A stretch of DNA of 64,000 nt from Glycocaulis sp051859565 (GCF_051859565.1 NZ_JBHYFK010000001.1:372001-436000); one strand, 5' to 3'; shown: positions 10,736-19,546, counted from the stretch's first letter. Made by a program: numbers and translations. The notes: generated by a model from the sequence alone, not told the origin.

Positions 10736-12330
10736 CAGTGCCGGAAATGGCGCATGCCGGTGAAGACCATGGCAAGGCCGGCCTCGTTGGCGGCCTTGAT
10801 GACTTCCTCGTCGCGGATCGAGCCGCCCGGCTGGATGATGGCCGTGGCACCGGCCTCAATGGCCGCGTTCAGCCCGTCAGCAAACGGGAAGAAGGCATCC
10901 GAGGCGCACACAGAGCCGCGCGTGCGCGGTTCGTCCCAGCCATTTTCCTGCGCGGCCAGCTCTGCCTTGCGCGCCGCCAGCACGGCCGCATCCAGCCGGC
11001 TGGTCTGGCCCATGCCGATGCCGGAGGTGGTGCCGCCCTTGGCATAGACAATGGCATTGGACTTCACATGCTTGACCACGCGCCATGCGAACAGCAAATT
11101 GGCCAGCTCGGTTTCGCTCGGCGCGCGTTCGGTGACGGTTTTGAGATCCCTGGCCAGTACATGGCCGGTATCGCGCGACTGGACCAGCAGGCCACCCGCC
11201 ACCGACTTGACCATCCAGGCGGCCTGCGCCGGATCGGCGAGGCCACCCGTCACCAGCACGCGCACATTCTTCTTTGCCGCGAGGATTTCCATTGCCGCAT
11301 CATCGGCTTCCGGCGCGATCACCACTTCGGTGAAGTGCGAGGCGATGAGATCGGCCGTATCCGCATCCAGCTTGCGGTTAAGAGCGACAATGCCGCCAAA
11401 CGCGCTGACCGGATCGGCAGCAAACGCACGGTCATAGGCGGTGGCAAGGCTGTCGGCAGCGCTGACCCCGCACGGATTGGCGTGCTTGACGATCACGCAG
11501 GCCGCCTGCTCTTCAGCGTCAAACTCGCTGACCAGTTCAAACGCGGCGTCTGCGTCGGCCAGATTGTTGTAGGACAGCTCCTTGCCCTGCAGCTGCCTGG
11601 CCGAAACAATGCCGGGCCGCGGCGCGGGGCTGGCATAGAGGGCCGCGTTCTGGTGCGGGTTCTCGCCATAGCGCAGGCCTTGTGACAGCGTGCCGCCAAT
11701 AGCAAAGAAGCGATTGTCGGGCTCTTCCGTCTCGGCCGCCAGCCGCTCGGCAATCGCGCTGTCATAGGCGGCGGTGCGGGCAAAGGCTTTGGCTGCCAGA
11801 TGGCGGCGCAGGGCGAGCGTGGTTTGCCCCTCATGCTTTTCCATCTCGCCAATGACCTTCTCCAGATCATCGCCTTCCACGCACACTGTTACATGGGCGT
11901 GGTTCTTGGCGGCAGCGCGGATCATGGCCGGGCCACCGACATCGATCTTGGCAATACAGCCCTCAATGTCCGCGCCGGAGGCCACGGCTTCCTCGAACGG
12001 GTAGAGATTGACCATGAGAAGGTCGATGGCCGGAATGCCATGCTCTTCCATCGAGGCCAGATCATCTTCCCGGTCGCGCCGGGCCAGCAATCCGCCATGA
12101 ATGCGCGGATGCAGGGTTTTTACCCGCCCGTCCATCATTTCAGGGTATCCGGTGACATCGGCTGCGTCGCGCGCTTCCAGCCCGGATTCGCGCAAGGTGG
12201 CGAGCGTACCGCCGGTGGAGACCAGCTCGACACCCATCTCTGACAGCCTGCGGGCGCGGGCCACCAGGCCGGTCTTGTCCGATACCGAGATCAGCGCACG
12301 GCGTACCGGCGCAAGGAATTCATCCGACAT
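10735..12330 (-). CDS. purH: Bifunctional AICAR formyltransferase / IMP cyclohydrolase
   Basis: Last two steps of de novo IMP synthesis. 531 residues, the usual length. The N-terminal IMP cyclohydrolase (MGS-like) domain has RRALISVSDKTG, STGGTLATL, TGYPEMMDGRVKTLHP and LLMVNLYPFE. The C-terminal AICAR transformylase domain has LRYGENPHQNAALY, GKELSYNNLADADAA, VKHANPCGV, IVALNRKLD, and near the end DAFFPFADGLNAA and IIQPGGSIRDEEVI. It is part of a leftward block after heparinase, rpe, rsmB and rlmN, with a 36-base gap to the heparinase gene stop. No PurR-type operator was recognised. Confidence 0.98.
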   Translation of the reverse strand: MSDEFLAPVRRALISVSDKTGLVARARRLSEMGVELVSTGGTLATLRESGLEARDAADVTGYPEMMDGRVKTLHPRIHGGLLARRDREDDLASMEEHGIPAIDLLMVNLYPFEEAVASGADIEGCIAKIDVGGPAMIRAAAKNHAHVTVCVEGDDLEKVIGEMEKHEGQTTLALRRHLAAKAFARTAAYDSAIAERLAAETEEPDNRFFAIGGTLSQGLRYGENPHQNAALYASPAPRPGIVSARQLQGKELSYNNLADADAAFELVSEFDAEEQAACVIVKHANPCGVSAADSLATAYDRAFAADPVSAFGGIVALNRKLDADTADLIASHFTEVVIAPEADDAAMEILAAKKNVRVLVTGGLADPAQAAWMVKSVAGGLLVQSRDTGHVLARDLKTVTERAPSETELANLLFAWRVVKHVKSNAIVYAKGGTTSGIGMGQTSRLDAAVLAARKAELAAQENGWDEPRTRGSVCASDAFFPFADGLNAAIEAGATAIIQPGGSIRDEEVIKAANEAGLAMVFTGMRHFRH

Positions 12331-12366
12331 GAGGGGAATGCTCCATACAAATCTGGCGTCTGGCTA

Positions 12367-14109
12367 TCACGCCCCGCCGACGCGACCAAGGCGCTGGAAC
12401 GCCCATCTTACACGGTTTGGCGGCCGCTCGCCTCCCCCATAGGATTCTGCCTCGCCGGAAATCACCAGCTGGGTGGAACGCACAGGCGTGGCACCGCTTG
12501 CCAGATAGACCGACCGCTCCAGGCGGACAGGGCCGCCATCGGTGCGGAACCGCCAGCCATCGCCATTGGGAAGGACCAGCAGGGCGCTAAGGGAATCGCG
12601 AGACAGCGACGCTTTCACGCCCGGATGCAGATGGAAGCGTATGGCGTAGCTGAGAAGCTTTTCAGGATCATCGGGCGGGCCGTCCTCGACGGGGCGGTAA
12701 ATACCGTCCTCGCCGCGCAGATCGCCGCCATCGACAGCCAGAAACAGTCGCCGGCGTATGCCGACGCCAAACTGTGCCCGATAGCCATCATGACTGGATT
12801 CCAGCCACACCCCGACATCTTCCTCATTGCGCCGGGCCCGAACCGGATCAGGCCCCGTTTCAAACCGCTCGCCCAGAAGGTTGCGCTTCCAGCCCGGACG
12901 GATGAGGCGGGCCGACGATGTCTCTTCAAGGGTCAGCGCAGAATGGGCCGCTGTGGCGCGCACGGCCTCGCGCCAGCCCGGAGGCTGGTCGTCGCTCCAG
13001 CCGCAATTAACAATCAGGCGGCCGCCCGGCGGCGCAAACTCGAAGGACAGGGCGCTGGCATGGGCGTTCACCCCGTGCGCGCCTTTGGCCGGCCCGGCAG
13101 CATCGAGAATCACGACCGAGCCGCCTGCCTCTGCCCGGTGATAGCCGGAATGGGGCGCGACATTGAAGGGCTTTACCTTCTCGCGCCCGCGCATTGCGGT
13201 TTCGATGAGCCGCGTTGATCCTTCGCCGCCGCCATGAAAGCTGGCCAGGCCCTTTGGTCCCATGCGGAAGAAGCGGACCCCGCCTGCCAGCCGGTCCATC
13301 GCCCGGTTGATTTCGGTGTCGAGGGTCAGCCCTTGCGCGTTGGCCAGCGTATCGAGCTGCACCAGTGCGGCGAGGATGCGCGCGCTGGTCAGTGGTGCGC
13401 GGCTGATATGGCCGCCATCGGAAAGAATCTGGGCCTTCAGATCGGCTGCCAGCTGGCGCTCACCGGCCTGCCGTATACGCTGGCCCAGCTCCATGCTGAT
13501 TGCGGCTGCCGTCAGGGCGATAGCAGCGTCAATCCGATCAGCACTGGCAGGCAGGAGTTGCAATGCGCGCCGCAGCCGCGCGGTTTGCCGGACGAGGCTT
13601 TTCATCCGGGTGTCGCGGGCGCGCCGGTCCTCTCCGCTGTCCAGCAGGGGCAGGACTTGCAGCCAGACATGCACCCGGCGGGCCAGAATGGCCGGGCTCC
13701 AGGCAAAGCTGTTCCACCGGCCAAACCATGACAGCCAGTCATCTATCAGCGTGAGGGCCGCGTCCTGCGCATCGCCCTCGCGCACTGCCAGCAGGTCGGG
13801 GAGCCATTCAAAGCTGTGCAGCCGCGCAGCAAAGGCGCGCGAGGGCGCGGGTAGGGCCCAGACGCTTTCGCCTGCGGGCACGTTCAGCGTCTCCCCGCCC
13901 AGCGTGAACCGGCCGGCCAGTAGCGCCGCGCCGCGCGCGGCATCGCCGCCGGGCAGCGGTTCAAGCGGGTGAAGCGTGCGCCTGCCCGCGCCGCCTGACA
14001 GAGACAACATGCGGTAGGGCGGCAGGAAATTGGCAAAATCGGAAAACTCGCGGCGCATCGCGCCAAGGGCGGCCTGACCTATATCCCGGCTCGTGACGAG
14101 AGTGCCCAT
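12367..14109 (-). CDS. Heparinase II/III-family protein
   Basis: 580 residues from the ATG at 14109, which lies ten bases after the rpe stop; the longer open frame back to 14202 would overlap rpe. The N-terminal half is alpha-helical with LPDLLAVREGD and DDWLSWFGRWNSFAWSP, and the C-terminal half is beta-rich, matching heparinase II/III-like proteins (LPHSGYHRAEAGGSVVI-type block, here APHSGYHRAEAGG, then SFEFAPPGGRLIVNCGW). In alphaproteobacteria such genes commonly sit beside rsmB and purH. The substrate, probably a uronic-acid polysaccharide, is not established, and no signal peptide is obvious. Confidence 0.88.
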   Translation of the reverse strand: MGTLVTSRDIGQAALGAMRREFSDFANFLPPYRMLSLSGGAGRRTLHPLEPLPGGDAARGAALLAGRFTLGGETLNVPAGESVWALPAPSRAFAARLHSFEWLPDLLAVREGDAQDAALTLIDDWLSWFGRWNSFAWSPAILARRVHVWLQVLPLLDSGEDRRARDTRMKSLVRQTARLRRALQLLPASADRIDAAIALTAAAISMELGQRIRQAGERQLAADLKAQILSDGGHISRAPLTSARILAALVQLDTLANAQGLTLDTEINRAMDRLAGGVRFFRMGPKGLASFHGGGEGSTRLIETAMRGREKVKPFNVAPHSGYHRAEAGGSVVILDAAGPAKGAHGVNAHASALSFEFAPPGGRLIVNCGWSDDQPPGWREAVRATAAHSALTLEETSSARLIRPGWKRNLLGERFETGPDPVRARRNEEDVGVWLESSHDGYRAQFGVGIRRRLFLAVDGGDLRGEDGIYRPVEDGPPDDPEKLLSYAIRFHLHPGVKASLSRDSLSALLVLPNGDGWRFRTDGGPVRLERSVYLASGATPVRSTQLVISGEAESYGGGERPPNRVRWAFQRLGRVGGA

Positions 14110-14119
14110 GGACGCTGTG

Positions 14120-14782
14120 TCAGCCTCCGCGCAGAGCTTTGATATTGGCCGCGTAGCGTGCCGGTCCGCCGGTGAAAACGGCAGAGCCCGCCACCAGCGC
14201 ATCCGCGCCCGCGTCCACGCATTGCCGGGCGGTCTCAGGGTTCACCCCGCCATCGACCTCGATCAGCGTGCCGCAGCCGGCTGCATCGATCAGGCTGCGC
14301 AGCGCTTCGATCTTCTTCAGCTGGCTGGCAATGAAGCTCTGCCCGCCAAAGCCGGGATTGACGCTCATCACCAGCACCAGATCCAGATCCTCGATCACAG
14401 GCGCCAGTATTTCCGCTGGCGTGGCCGGGTTCAGCGCGGCCCCGGCCTTCACGCCGTGCGATTTGATCGTCTGGATGGTGCGGTGGAAGTGCGGCCCGGC
14501 TTCCGGGTGGGCGGTAATCATGTCCGCGCCCGCATCGGCAAACTGGGCGATATAGGGATCGACCGGCGAGATCATCAGATGCACGTCGAACGGCTTTTTC
14601 GACCAGCCGCGCAGCGCCTTCACCACAGCCGGGCCAATGGTGAGGTTCGGCACGAAATGCCCGTCCATCACATCGACATGAATCCAGTCGGCCCCGGCCT
14701 CGTCGATAGCCTTCACTTCTTCGCCCAGCCGGGCGAAGTCCGCAGAGAGGATGGAGGGTGAAATCTTGACCGTGCGCGCCAT
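14120..14782 (-). CDS. rpe: Ribulose-phosphate 3-epimerase
   Basis: Interconverts ribulose 5-phosphate and xylulose 5-phosphate. 220 residues from the ATG at 14782 (MARTVKISPSILSADF); upstream in-frame starts at 14794 and 14818 add residues atypical of the family. TIM-barrel landmarks are SPSILSADFARLGEE, DWIHVDVMDGHFVPNLTIGP, FDVHLMI, VLVMSVNPGFGGQSFI and IEVDGGVNPETA, including the metal-binding histidine and aspartates. It is positioned between rsmB and the heparinase gene in one leftward transcription block. Confidence 0.97.
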   Translation of the reverse strand: MARTVKISPSILSADFARLGEEVKAIDEAGADWIHVDVMDGHFVPNLTIGPAVVKALRGWSKKPFDVHLMISPVDPYIAQFADAGADMITAHPEAGPHFHRTIQTIKSHGVKAGAALNPATPAEILAPVIEDLDLVLVMSVNPGFGGQSFIASQLKKIEALRSLIDAAGCGTLIEVDGGVNPETARQCVDAGADALVAGSAVFTGGPARYAANIKALRGG

Positions 14783-14838
14783 GGTAACGGGCATATCAGC
14801 GCCCCCCGCCAAGGGCAAGCTGGCCCTGCCAGTCAGGA

Positions 14839-16173
14839 TTAATCAGGCTTCACCAGGCGTGCGATGAAGAAGCCGTCCAGCCCGCCTTCGCTTTCCCACA
14901 TATCCGGCCGCGTGCGCACATCGCCCTCCGGCGTGAGGGCATCGGCCAGGCCCGGCAACTCCTCTGCTGAGACTGCCGTGCGGCGCGCTTCGGGCGTGCG
15001 TTTCAGGAAAGCCTCGATCTGCGCTTCGCCCTCTTCCGGCTCCAGCGAGCAGGTGCAGTAGATCAGCCGCCCGCCGGGTTTGAGCATGACAAACGCATTG
15101 TCGAGCAGAGCAGCCTGCAGGGCGGCAAGGCTCGCAATATCCGCCTCCCCCTTCGACCACGCCACGTCCGGGCGGCGGCGCAAAGTGCCGGTCGCGCTGC
15201 AAGGCGCATCCAGCAATACGGCGTCGAGTTTGGACTCTGGCTGCCAGCTGGTGGCATCGGCGGTGATGATTGTGGCTTTGAGGCCTGTCCGGGCGAGGTT
15301 CTGTGTCACGCGTCTCAGGCGTTTCTCCGAGCGATCAACCGCGACGACATCGGCCCCTATGGCGGCCAGTTGCAAGGTCTTGCCACCCGGCGCCGCGCAG
15401 ATATCGGCAATGCGCTCGCCTGCCTTGGGCGCCAGCAGCTTTACCGGCAGGGCGGCGGCTGCGTCCTGCGCCCACCAGTTCCCGGCCTCGAAGCCGGGCA
15501 GGGCGGTGACATCGCCAATGCCGTCCTTGCGCACCGTGCCGGTGGGGAGCACAGCGCCCCCAATTTCGCCCGCAAAGCCAGCCGCATCGAAACCGGGCTT
15601 GGTGGAGAGGTCCAGCGGCGGCGCACCGGCTCTGGCCAGCGCCATCGCGCGCGCCGTTTCCTCGCCGTAAATCTCGCTCCATCGCGCACGCAGCCAGTCT
15701 GGCAGATCGGGCAGCGGATCGGCGGCGACGAATGCCTCCGCACCCCGCTCTGACACGCGGCGCAGCACGGCGTTGACCAGCCCTTTCAGGCGGCGGCCCT
15801 CTTCGGCGGCTCCGGTAATCCTGACCCAGCCATCGACCACGGCATGGGGCGGCGTCATCAGCACCAATAGCTCGGCGGACGCGAGGGTGAGCACGGCCCG
15901 GCCAAACACCTCGCGCGGACGCAAGGGCTTGTCGAGAAAGCTGTTGTAAGCCGCCTCCAGCGTGCCCCGGCGGCGGATGGCGGCAGAGAGGATCGCGCGG
16001 GCAAAGGCGCGGTCGCGCGCCTCCATCGCCTTGTAGCCGGGTTGGGCGGAGAGCGCACTGTCCAGCGCTACGCCGTCCGCCTCCATGGCGAGAAAGGCTT
16101 TGAGCGCCGCCTCACGGGCGGTCAGCGGGCGGGGTCTGGGGCGAGTGGACCTGCCCGGACTGTTCCGGTTCAA
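14839..16173 (-). CDS. rsmB: RsmB/NOP-family 16S rRNA m5C methyltransferase
   Basis: SAM-dependent RNA cytosine-5 methyltransferase. 444 residues. The N-terminal NusB-like domain (about 20-150) has AREAALKAF and FGRAVLTLASAELL. The C-terminal Rossmann domain has ADICAAPGGKTLQLA (motif I), VAVDRSEKRLRRV, the motif IV catalytic region LLDAPCSATGTLRRRPD (Pro-Cys) and the motif VI cysteine in LIYCTCSLEPEEGE. It overlaps the rlmN stop by four bases (ATGA), so these two rRNA-modification genes are coupled. The precise site (C967 in E. coli) is inferred from the family. Confidence 0.93.
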   Translation of the reverse strand: MNRNSPGRSTRPRPRPLTAREAALKAFLAMEADGVALDSALSAQPGYKAMEARDRAFARAILSAAIRRRGTLEAAYNSFLDKPLRPREVFGRAVLTLASAELLVLMTPPHAVVDGWVRITGAAEEGRRLKGLVNAVLRRVSERGAEAFVAADPLPDLPDWLRARWSEIYGEETARAMALARAGAPPLDLSTKPGFDAAGFAGEIGGAVLPTGTVRKDGIGDVTALPGFEAGNWWAQDAAAALPVKLLAPKAGERIADICAAPGGKTLQLAAIGADVVAVDRSEKRLRRVTQNLARTGLKATIITADATSWQPESKLDAVLLDAPCSATGTLRRRPDVAWSKGEADIASLAALQAALLDNAFVMLKPGGRLIYCTCSLEPEEGEAQIEAFLKRTPEARRTAVSAEELPGLADALTPEGDVRTRPDMWESEGGLDGFFIARLVKPD

Positions 16174-17324
16174 GCCCCCGCCTCTCTCTCCAGACGGCGC
16201 TTTTCGCTGGCGCGCTGTTTCACGCTTTCAGAGCGCAGCTGACCGCAAGCGGCAAGGATATCGCGCCCGCGCGGCGTGCGGATCGGGCTGGCATAACCGG
16301 CCTTGTTCACGATGTCGGCAAAGCGCTCGATCGTGTCCCAGTCAGAACACTCATAAGGCGAACCCGGCCACGGGTTGAACGGGATCAGATTGATCTTCGA
16401 CGGAATGCCCTGCAGCAGGCGCACCAGCGCCTTGGCCTCGCCGGGCGAGTCGTTGACGCCCTTGAGCATCACATATTCAAACGTGACCCGCTTGGAGTTG
16501 GAAAGTTCCGGATAGGCGCGGATCGCCTCCAGCAGCTCGGCAATCGGGTATTTTTTGTTCAGTGGTACCAGCTCGTCGCGCAGCGCATCATTGGTGGCGT
16601 GCAGGGAGATCGCGAGCATCGTGTTGGTGCGCGCGCCCAGCTCCTCGATTTTCGGCACCACGCCAGAGGTGGAAACCGTGATGCGGCGGCGGCCAATGCC
16701 GATGCCCTCGCCATCGGAGATGACGTCAATCGCATCAGAGACATGGTCGAGATTATAGAGCGGCTCGCCCATGCCCATGAACACCACATTGGTGATCTGG
16801 CGGTCTTCCAGCCGGCTCGGCCACTCGGCCAGATCATCCTTGGCGATCAATACCTGCTGGACGATCTCGGCGGCGGTGAGATTGCGCACCAGCGCCTGCG
16901 TGCCGGTATGGCAGAACGTGCAGTTGAGCGTGCAGCCCACCTGGCTGGACACACACAGCGCGCCCGAACGGCCAACGCCCGGAATGAACACCGTTTCGCA
17001 TTCCACGCCCGGTGATAGCTCGATCAGGTATTTGCGCGTGCCGTCGACGCTCACCTGACGCTCGGTCAGGCGGGGACGGGCAAGGGTGAAATGCGCGCCG
17101 AGGCCCTCGCGCAGCTCCTTGGAGATGTCCGTCATCGCGGCAAAACCAGTGATGCCGTACTGATAGACCCAGCGCCATATCTGGCCTGAGCGCATCTTGG
17201 CCTTCTTCTCCTCGACCAGCCCGGTGGCGATTAGCGAATCGCGAATCTGGTTTCGCGTCATCCCGGCAAGGGATGGCGTGATGGCGGGCCGGTTGGCGGC
17301 GGAAAGATCAAGGGTCGTGCTCAT
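16170..17324 (-). CDS. rlmN: Dual-specificity RNA methyltransferase RlmN (radical SAM)
   Basis: Methylates C2 of A2503 in 23S rRNA and A37 of certain tRNAs. 384 residues from the ATG at 17324 (MSTTLDLSAAN); 32 further upstream codons are open but not family-like. The radical-SAM motif C-x3-C-x2-C lies in GCTLNCTFCHTG, preceded by CVSSQVGC. Other landmarks are VFMGMGEPLYNLD, RRITVSTSGVVPKI, LAISLHATNDALRDELVP, YVMLKGVNDSP and the C-terminal RDILAACGQLR containing the second catalytic cysteine. It is the first gene of the leftward block and is divergent from the DUF6065 gene. Confidence 0.97.
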   Translation of the reverse strand: MSTTLDLSAANRPAITPSLAGMTRNQIRDSLIATGLVEEKKAKMRSGQIWRWVYQYGITGFAAMTDISKELREGLGAHFTLARPRLTERQVSVDGTRKYLIELSPGVECETVFIPGVGRSGALCVSSQVGCTLNCTFCHTGTQALVRNLTAAEIVQQVLIAKDDLAEWPSRLEDRQITNVVFMGMGEPLYNLDHVSDAIDVISDGEGIGIGRRRITVSTSGVVPKIEELGARTNTMLAISLHATNDALRDELVPLNKKYPIAELLEAIRAYPELSNSKRVTFEYVMLKGVNDSPGEAKALVRLLQGIPSKINLIPFNPWPGSPYECSDWDTIERFADIVNKAGYASPIRTPRGRDILAACGQLRSESVKQRASEKRRLEREAGA

Positions 17325-17440
17325 GGCCGCGCGATATACGCCAATCAGGGCGAAAATGCGAGACCGCCTGCCCGATGCGGGTTCTCTGCCGTGACAGCGC
17401 GCGCTAGGCTCGCTCTGCAAGCCAATATCCGGACTGACCC

Positions 17441-18205
17441 ATGAAACTTCTCTGCCATCCCCTCGCCGCGCAGGCCCCCACCATCCGCGCCGCCTCCGGC
17501 CGCCGCCAGTGGATGGATGACACGCCTGAAAGCTTTGCCTATCGCTGCCTGCCGCTGGCGGTGGCCAACCAGCATGGCTGGGAGGTGTTCACGCCCTCAG
17601 GCCTCACCGCGCGCTGGAATGGCGGGGTGCGGGTGGAGGATGTCGAGGTGATCCTCGATGATCCGCTGACCATGCACCAGCCGGGCAGCGCCATGACCAA
17701 TTTCGGCTCGGGCATCCTCACTTTCGAGATGAGTTTCCTGCTGCGCACGCCGCCGGGCTGGAACACATGGGTCACCGGCCCCATCAACGGCATCAAGGAC
17801 GGGATTGCGCCTCTATCGGGCGTGATCGAGACCGACTGGAGCCCCTATTCCTTCACCATGAACTGGCGCTTCACCCGGCCCGGCGAAGTGCGCTTCGAGG
17901 CCGGGGAGGCGGTGGCCCATTTCTTCCCTGTACGCCGCGATCTGTTTGACCGGATCACGCCGGAACTGCGCCCCATCCAGTCCGATCCGAAGACGCTGGA
18001 ACAGCTCAATAACTGGCGGGTGAGCCGGGAGGATTTCGCAGGCCGCCTGAAGACCGGCGACAAGGACGCGGCGGAAGAAAAATGGCAGAAGGGCTATTAT
18101 CGCGGCCTGATGCCGGACGGCAAAAAAGGCCCCGCCGATCACAAGACCAAGCTGCGCGTGGCGGAGTTCAAACCGGCCGCGCCAAAGCCGGGGAAGGGGC
18201 GGTAG
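17441..18205 (+). CDS. DUF6065 family protein
   Basis: 254 residues without membrane segments. Conserved blocks match DUF6065: SFAYRCLPLAVANQHGWEV, a GSGILTFEMSFLLRTPPGW region, VTGPINGIKDGI, PLSGVIETDWSPYSFTMNW and a basic tail with HKTKLRVAEF. The family is of unknown function. The ATG at 17441 begins MKLLCHPLAAQ, and upstream DNA is the short divergent gap to rlmN. The last 53 bases of this gene, ending in its TAG, recur about 420 bases downstream with two mismatches, flanking the A+T-rich insert. That marks its 3' end as a recombination point. Confidence 0.85.
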   Translation: MKLLCHPLAAQAPTIRAASGRRQWMDDTPESFAYRCLPLAVANQHGWEVFTPSGLTARWNGGVRVEDVEVILDDPLTMHQPGSAMTNFGSGILTFEMSFLLRTPPGWNTWVTGPINGIKDGIAPLSGVIETDWSPYSFTMNWRFTRPGEVRFEAGEAVAHFFPVRRDLFDRITPELRPIQSDPKTLEQLNNWRVSREDFAGRLKTGDKDAAEEKWQKGYYRGLMPDGKKGPADHKTKLRVAEFKPAAPKPGKGR

Positions 18206-18290
18206 TGGGTAATACTTAGCCAAAAACGTGATAAGAGAGGTTGTCTGTATGGCATATGTGCATCTGTTGATTGAGAGATAGGGGAGTCGT

Positions 18291-18542
18291 ATGAATCCGA
18301 TTATAGGTAGGAGTCATATTGTAGCAGCTCTGATTTTTATAAACTATGCAATAGTAAATGCTGTTATTTTTATAGGGTTTAGAGAAAGCTATCATTCTGC
18401 TGCGGTGTGGTCCTCTTTTTCATTTGTAATTGGCGTAAACACTTTTACGGCGCTAGATTACCATAGAAAAATGAGAATTCTGTCGATTGCATATGCTATT
18501 GTCGGTATTATTGTATTTTTGTACTTTGCTTTAGCGCTGTAA
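18291..18542 (+). CDS. Small orphan membrane protein in A+T-rich islet
   Basis: 83 residues, almost all hydrophobic, with about three predicted membrane segments: HIVAALIFINYAIVNAVIFIG, SSFSFVIGVNTF and SIAYAIVGIIVFLYFALAL. No family is recognised. A GGGGAG ribosome-binding site lies five bases upstream of the ATG. The DNA is visibly A+T-rich with A/T-ending codons, unlike its neighbours. It sits exactly between the intact DUF6065 3' end and the duplicated copy of that end, suggesting acquisition as an insert. Its function is unknown. Confidence 0.65.
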   Translation: MNPIIGRSHIVAALIFINYAIVNAVIFIGFRESYHSAAVWSSFSFVIGVNTFTALDYHRKMRILSIAYAIVGIIVFLYFALAL

Positions 18543-18546
18543 TTGT

Positions 18547-18627
18547 GACGGAAAAGCGCCGCATCAGACGAAGGTGCGCGTGGCGGAGTTCAAACCCGCC
18601 GAGCCAAAGCCGGGGAAGGGGCGGTAG
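18547..18627 (+). pseudogene. Duplicated 3' tail of the DUF6065 gene
   Basis: Bases 18575-18627 match 18153-18205 (the end of the DUF6065 gene) at 51 of 53 positions, stop codon included. In that frame it encodes RVAEFKPAEPKPGKGR then stop, against RVAEFKPAAPKPGKGR in the intact gene. The preceding bases (from about 18547) show weaker, gapped similarity. No start or upstream DUF6065 sequence is present, so this is a remnant. Its G-rich end (GGGGAAGGGG) also lies just before the next ATG at 18632 and may serve as its ribosome-binding region. Confidence 0.9.
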
Positions 18628-18631
18628 GGCG

Positions 18632-18952
18632 ATGAGCCTTGTCAGCAGAATGCTGCGGATGTTGGGCTTCAAGTCCTACGTCAAGATTCCCGGCAAGGGG
18701 TTCGATGACCTGACACACCGCGAACTCGCCTCCATGATCGAGGCATGCCTCGATGGCGAAAACAGCGATTTCGAGTATAGCGCATTATATGAGCTCACTC
18801 TCATGAAATACAAAAAGGAGCATCTCGAGAACGCGCGCCGGGCTATTATGGAAATTCAGGAAAACTGCAAAAGTCCCGTGGAGTACGATGGCTTTCGGAC
18901 TGTCGAAGGGAGAAAGGCCCTTCGGCTGTTGATGGAGGAATGGCGCCGTTGA
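18632..18952 (+). CDS. Orphan hypothetical protein, 106 residues
   Basis: Starts at the ATG at 18632, five bases after the duplicated DUF6065 tail; the frame is open further upstream, but that part runs through the pseudogene tail in another frame. The protein begins with a basic amphipathic stretch (SLVSRMLRMLGFKSYVK), then is soluble and mostly helical, with acidic and basic clusters (LDGENSDFEYSALYELTLMK) and a C-terminal MEEWRR. No family is recognised. Its size and place among unrelated small orphans recall immunity or anti-toxin-like genes, but that is only a guess from context. Confidence 0.55.
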   Translation: MSLVSRMLRMLGFKSYVKIPGKGFDDLTHRELASMIEACLDGENSDFEYSALYELTLMKYKKEHLENARRAIMEIQENCKSPVEYDGFRTVEGRKALRLLMEEWRR

Positions 18953-18968
18953 TTGCCGCCAGCCCCGC

Positions 18969-19037
18969 CTAACGTAGCCGCGTTTTCTTCTTCGTCCGTT
19001 TCGCTGCGCCGCGCGCGGTCATGATCAGCACGGCAGA
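18969..19037 (-). pseudogene. Remnant 3' end of a small KKK-tailed membrane protein gene
   Basis: On the minus strand this stretch encodes SAVLIMTARGAAKRTKKKTRLR followed by TAG (21 residues shown in part: VLIMTARGAAKRTKKKTRLR). It aligns with the C-terminus of the intact gene at 21301-21525, which ends VLVMTAQGAKKKKKTTRLR. The DNA around the stop (CTAACG-AGCCGCGT) is also shared. Similarity ends at about 19037, where the A+T-rich membrane-protein gene begins. With no start codon or N-terminal half, it is a broken fragment, presumably cut by the insertion. Confidence 0.8.
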
Positions 19038-19066
19038 CAAATGTCGCTTCATTCAAGGTGAATGAT

Positions 19067-19546
19067 ATGAATTTATTCGAATTTTACCGGCCTGCAATTC
19101 ACTATGCGCTTTATTCTGGCCTTTTTATATTGATGGCCGTACCGGATTCGGTAGCACTGGGGCGCACCATTGCGGCGGTGCTTTTAGTTTACATCGTTTC
19201 CCTACCATACGCCGTGATTACACAGGCAAGAGAAGGCAAGAAACTCTCACTTACCCTGCTTGCGTCTATAATCGTCCTGGCGGCCGCCAGCGTGTACCTA
19301 AACAACTTAGGTGCGCTCCAGAACGCATCATTTGTTGATATCACCCTGAATGCGTTAATTACGTTTTTTGGGGCATTTTATTACATTCACGCCGCAAATA
19401 TATTGTCCCAAGAACTGATCCGGTCTAGAAAAATCCGGCCAGAAGACAAGTCCGGCCAGACGCTACTGCTGGCGCTGGCGATGTTCTTTTCACTATTGGG
19501 AATATTTTATGTCTCATCGAAAGTGACGCAGGTTCGCGCTGGCTAA
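19067..19546 (+). CDS. Orphan multi-pass membrane protein in A+T-rich islet
   Basis: 159 residues from the ATG at 19067, which has AAGGTGA five bases upstream; an in-frame GTG at 19058 lies inside that ribosome-binding site and is less likely. About five hydrophobic segments are visible: YALYSGLFILMAV, TIAAVLLVYIVSLPYAVI, LTLLASIIVLAAASVYL, ALITFFGAFYYIHAA and LLLALAMFFSLLGIFYV. A basic stretch RSRKIRPEDK precedes the last. No family is recognised. Base composition is lower in G+C than the flanking core genes. It ends six bases before the stop of the convergent hydroxylase gene. Confidence 0.65.
   Translation: MNLFEFYRPAIHYALYSGLFILMAVPDSVALGRTIAAVLLVYIVSLPYAVITQAREGKKLSLTLLASIIVLAAASVYLNNLGALQNASFVDITLNALITFFGAFYYIHAANILSQELIRSRKIRPEDKSGQTLLLALAMFFSLLGIFYVSSKVTQVRAG

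Noticed and set aside
10738..11685. Long plus-strand open frame opposite purH
   Set aside because: purH on the minus strand is unambiguous; the opposite frame is rich in Arg, His and Gln with no domain, as expected from G+C-rich antisense.
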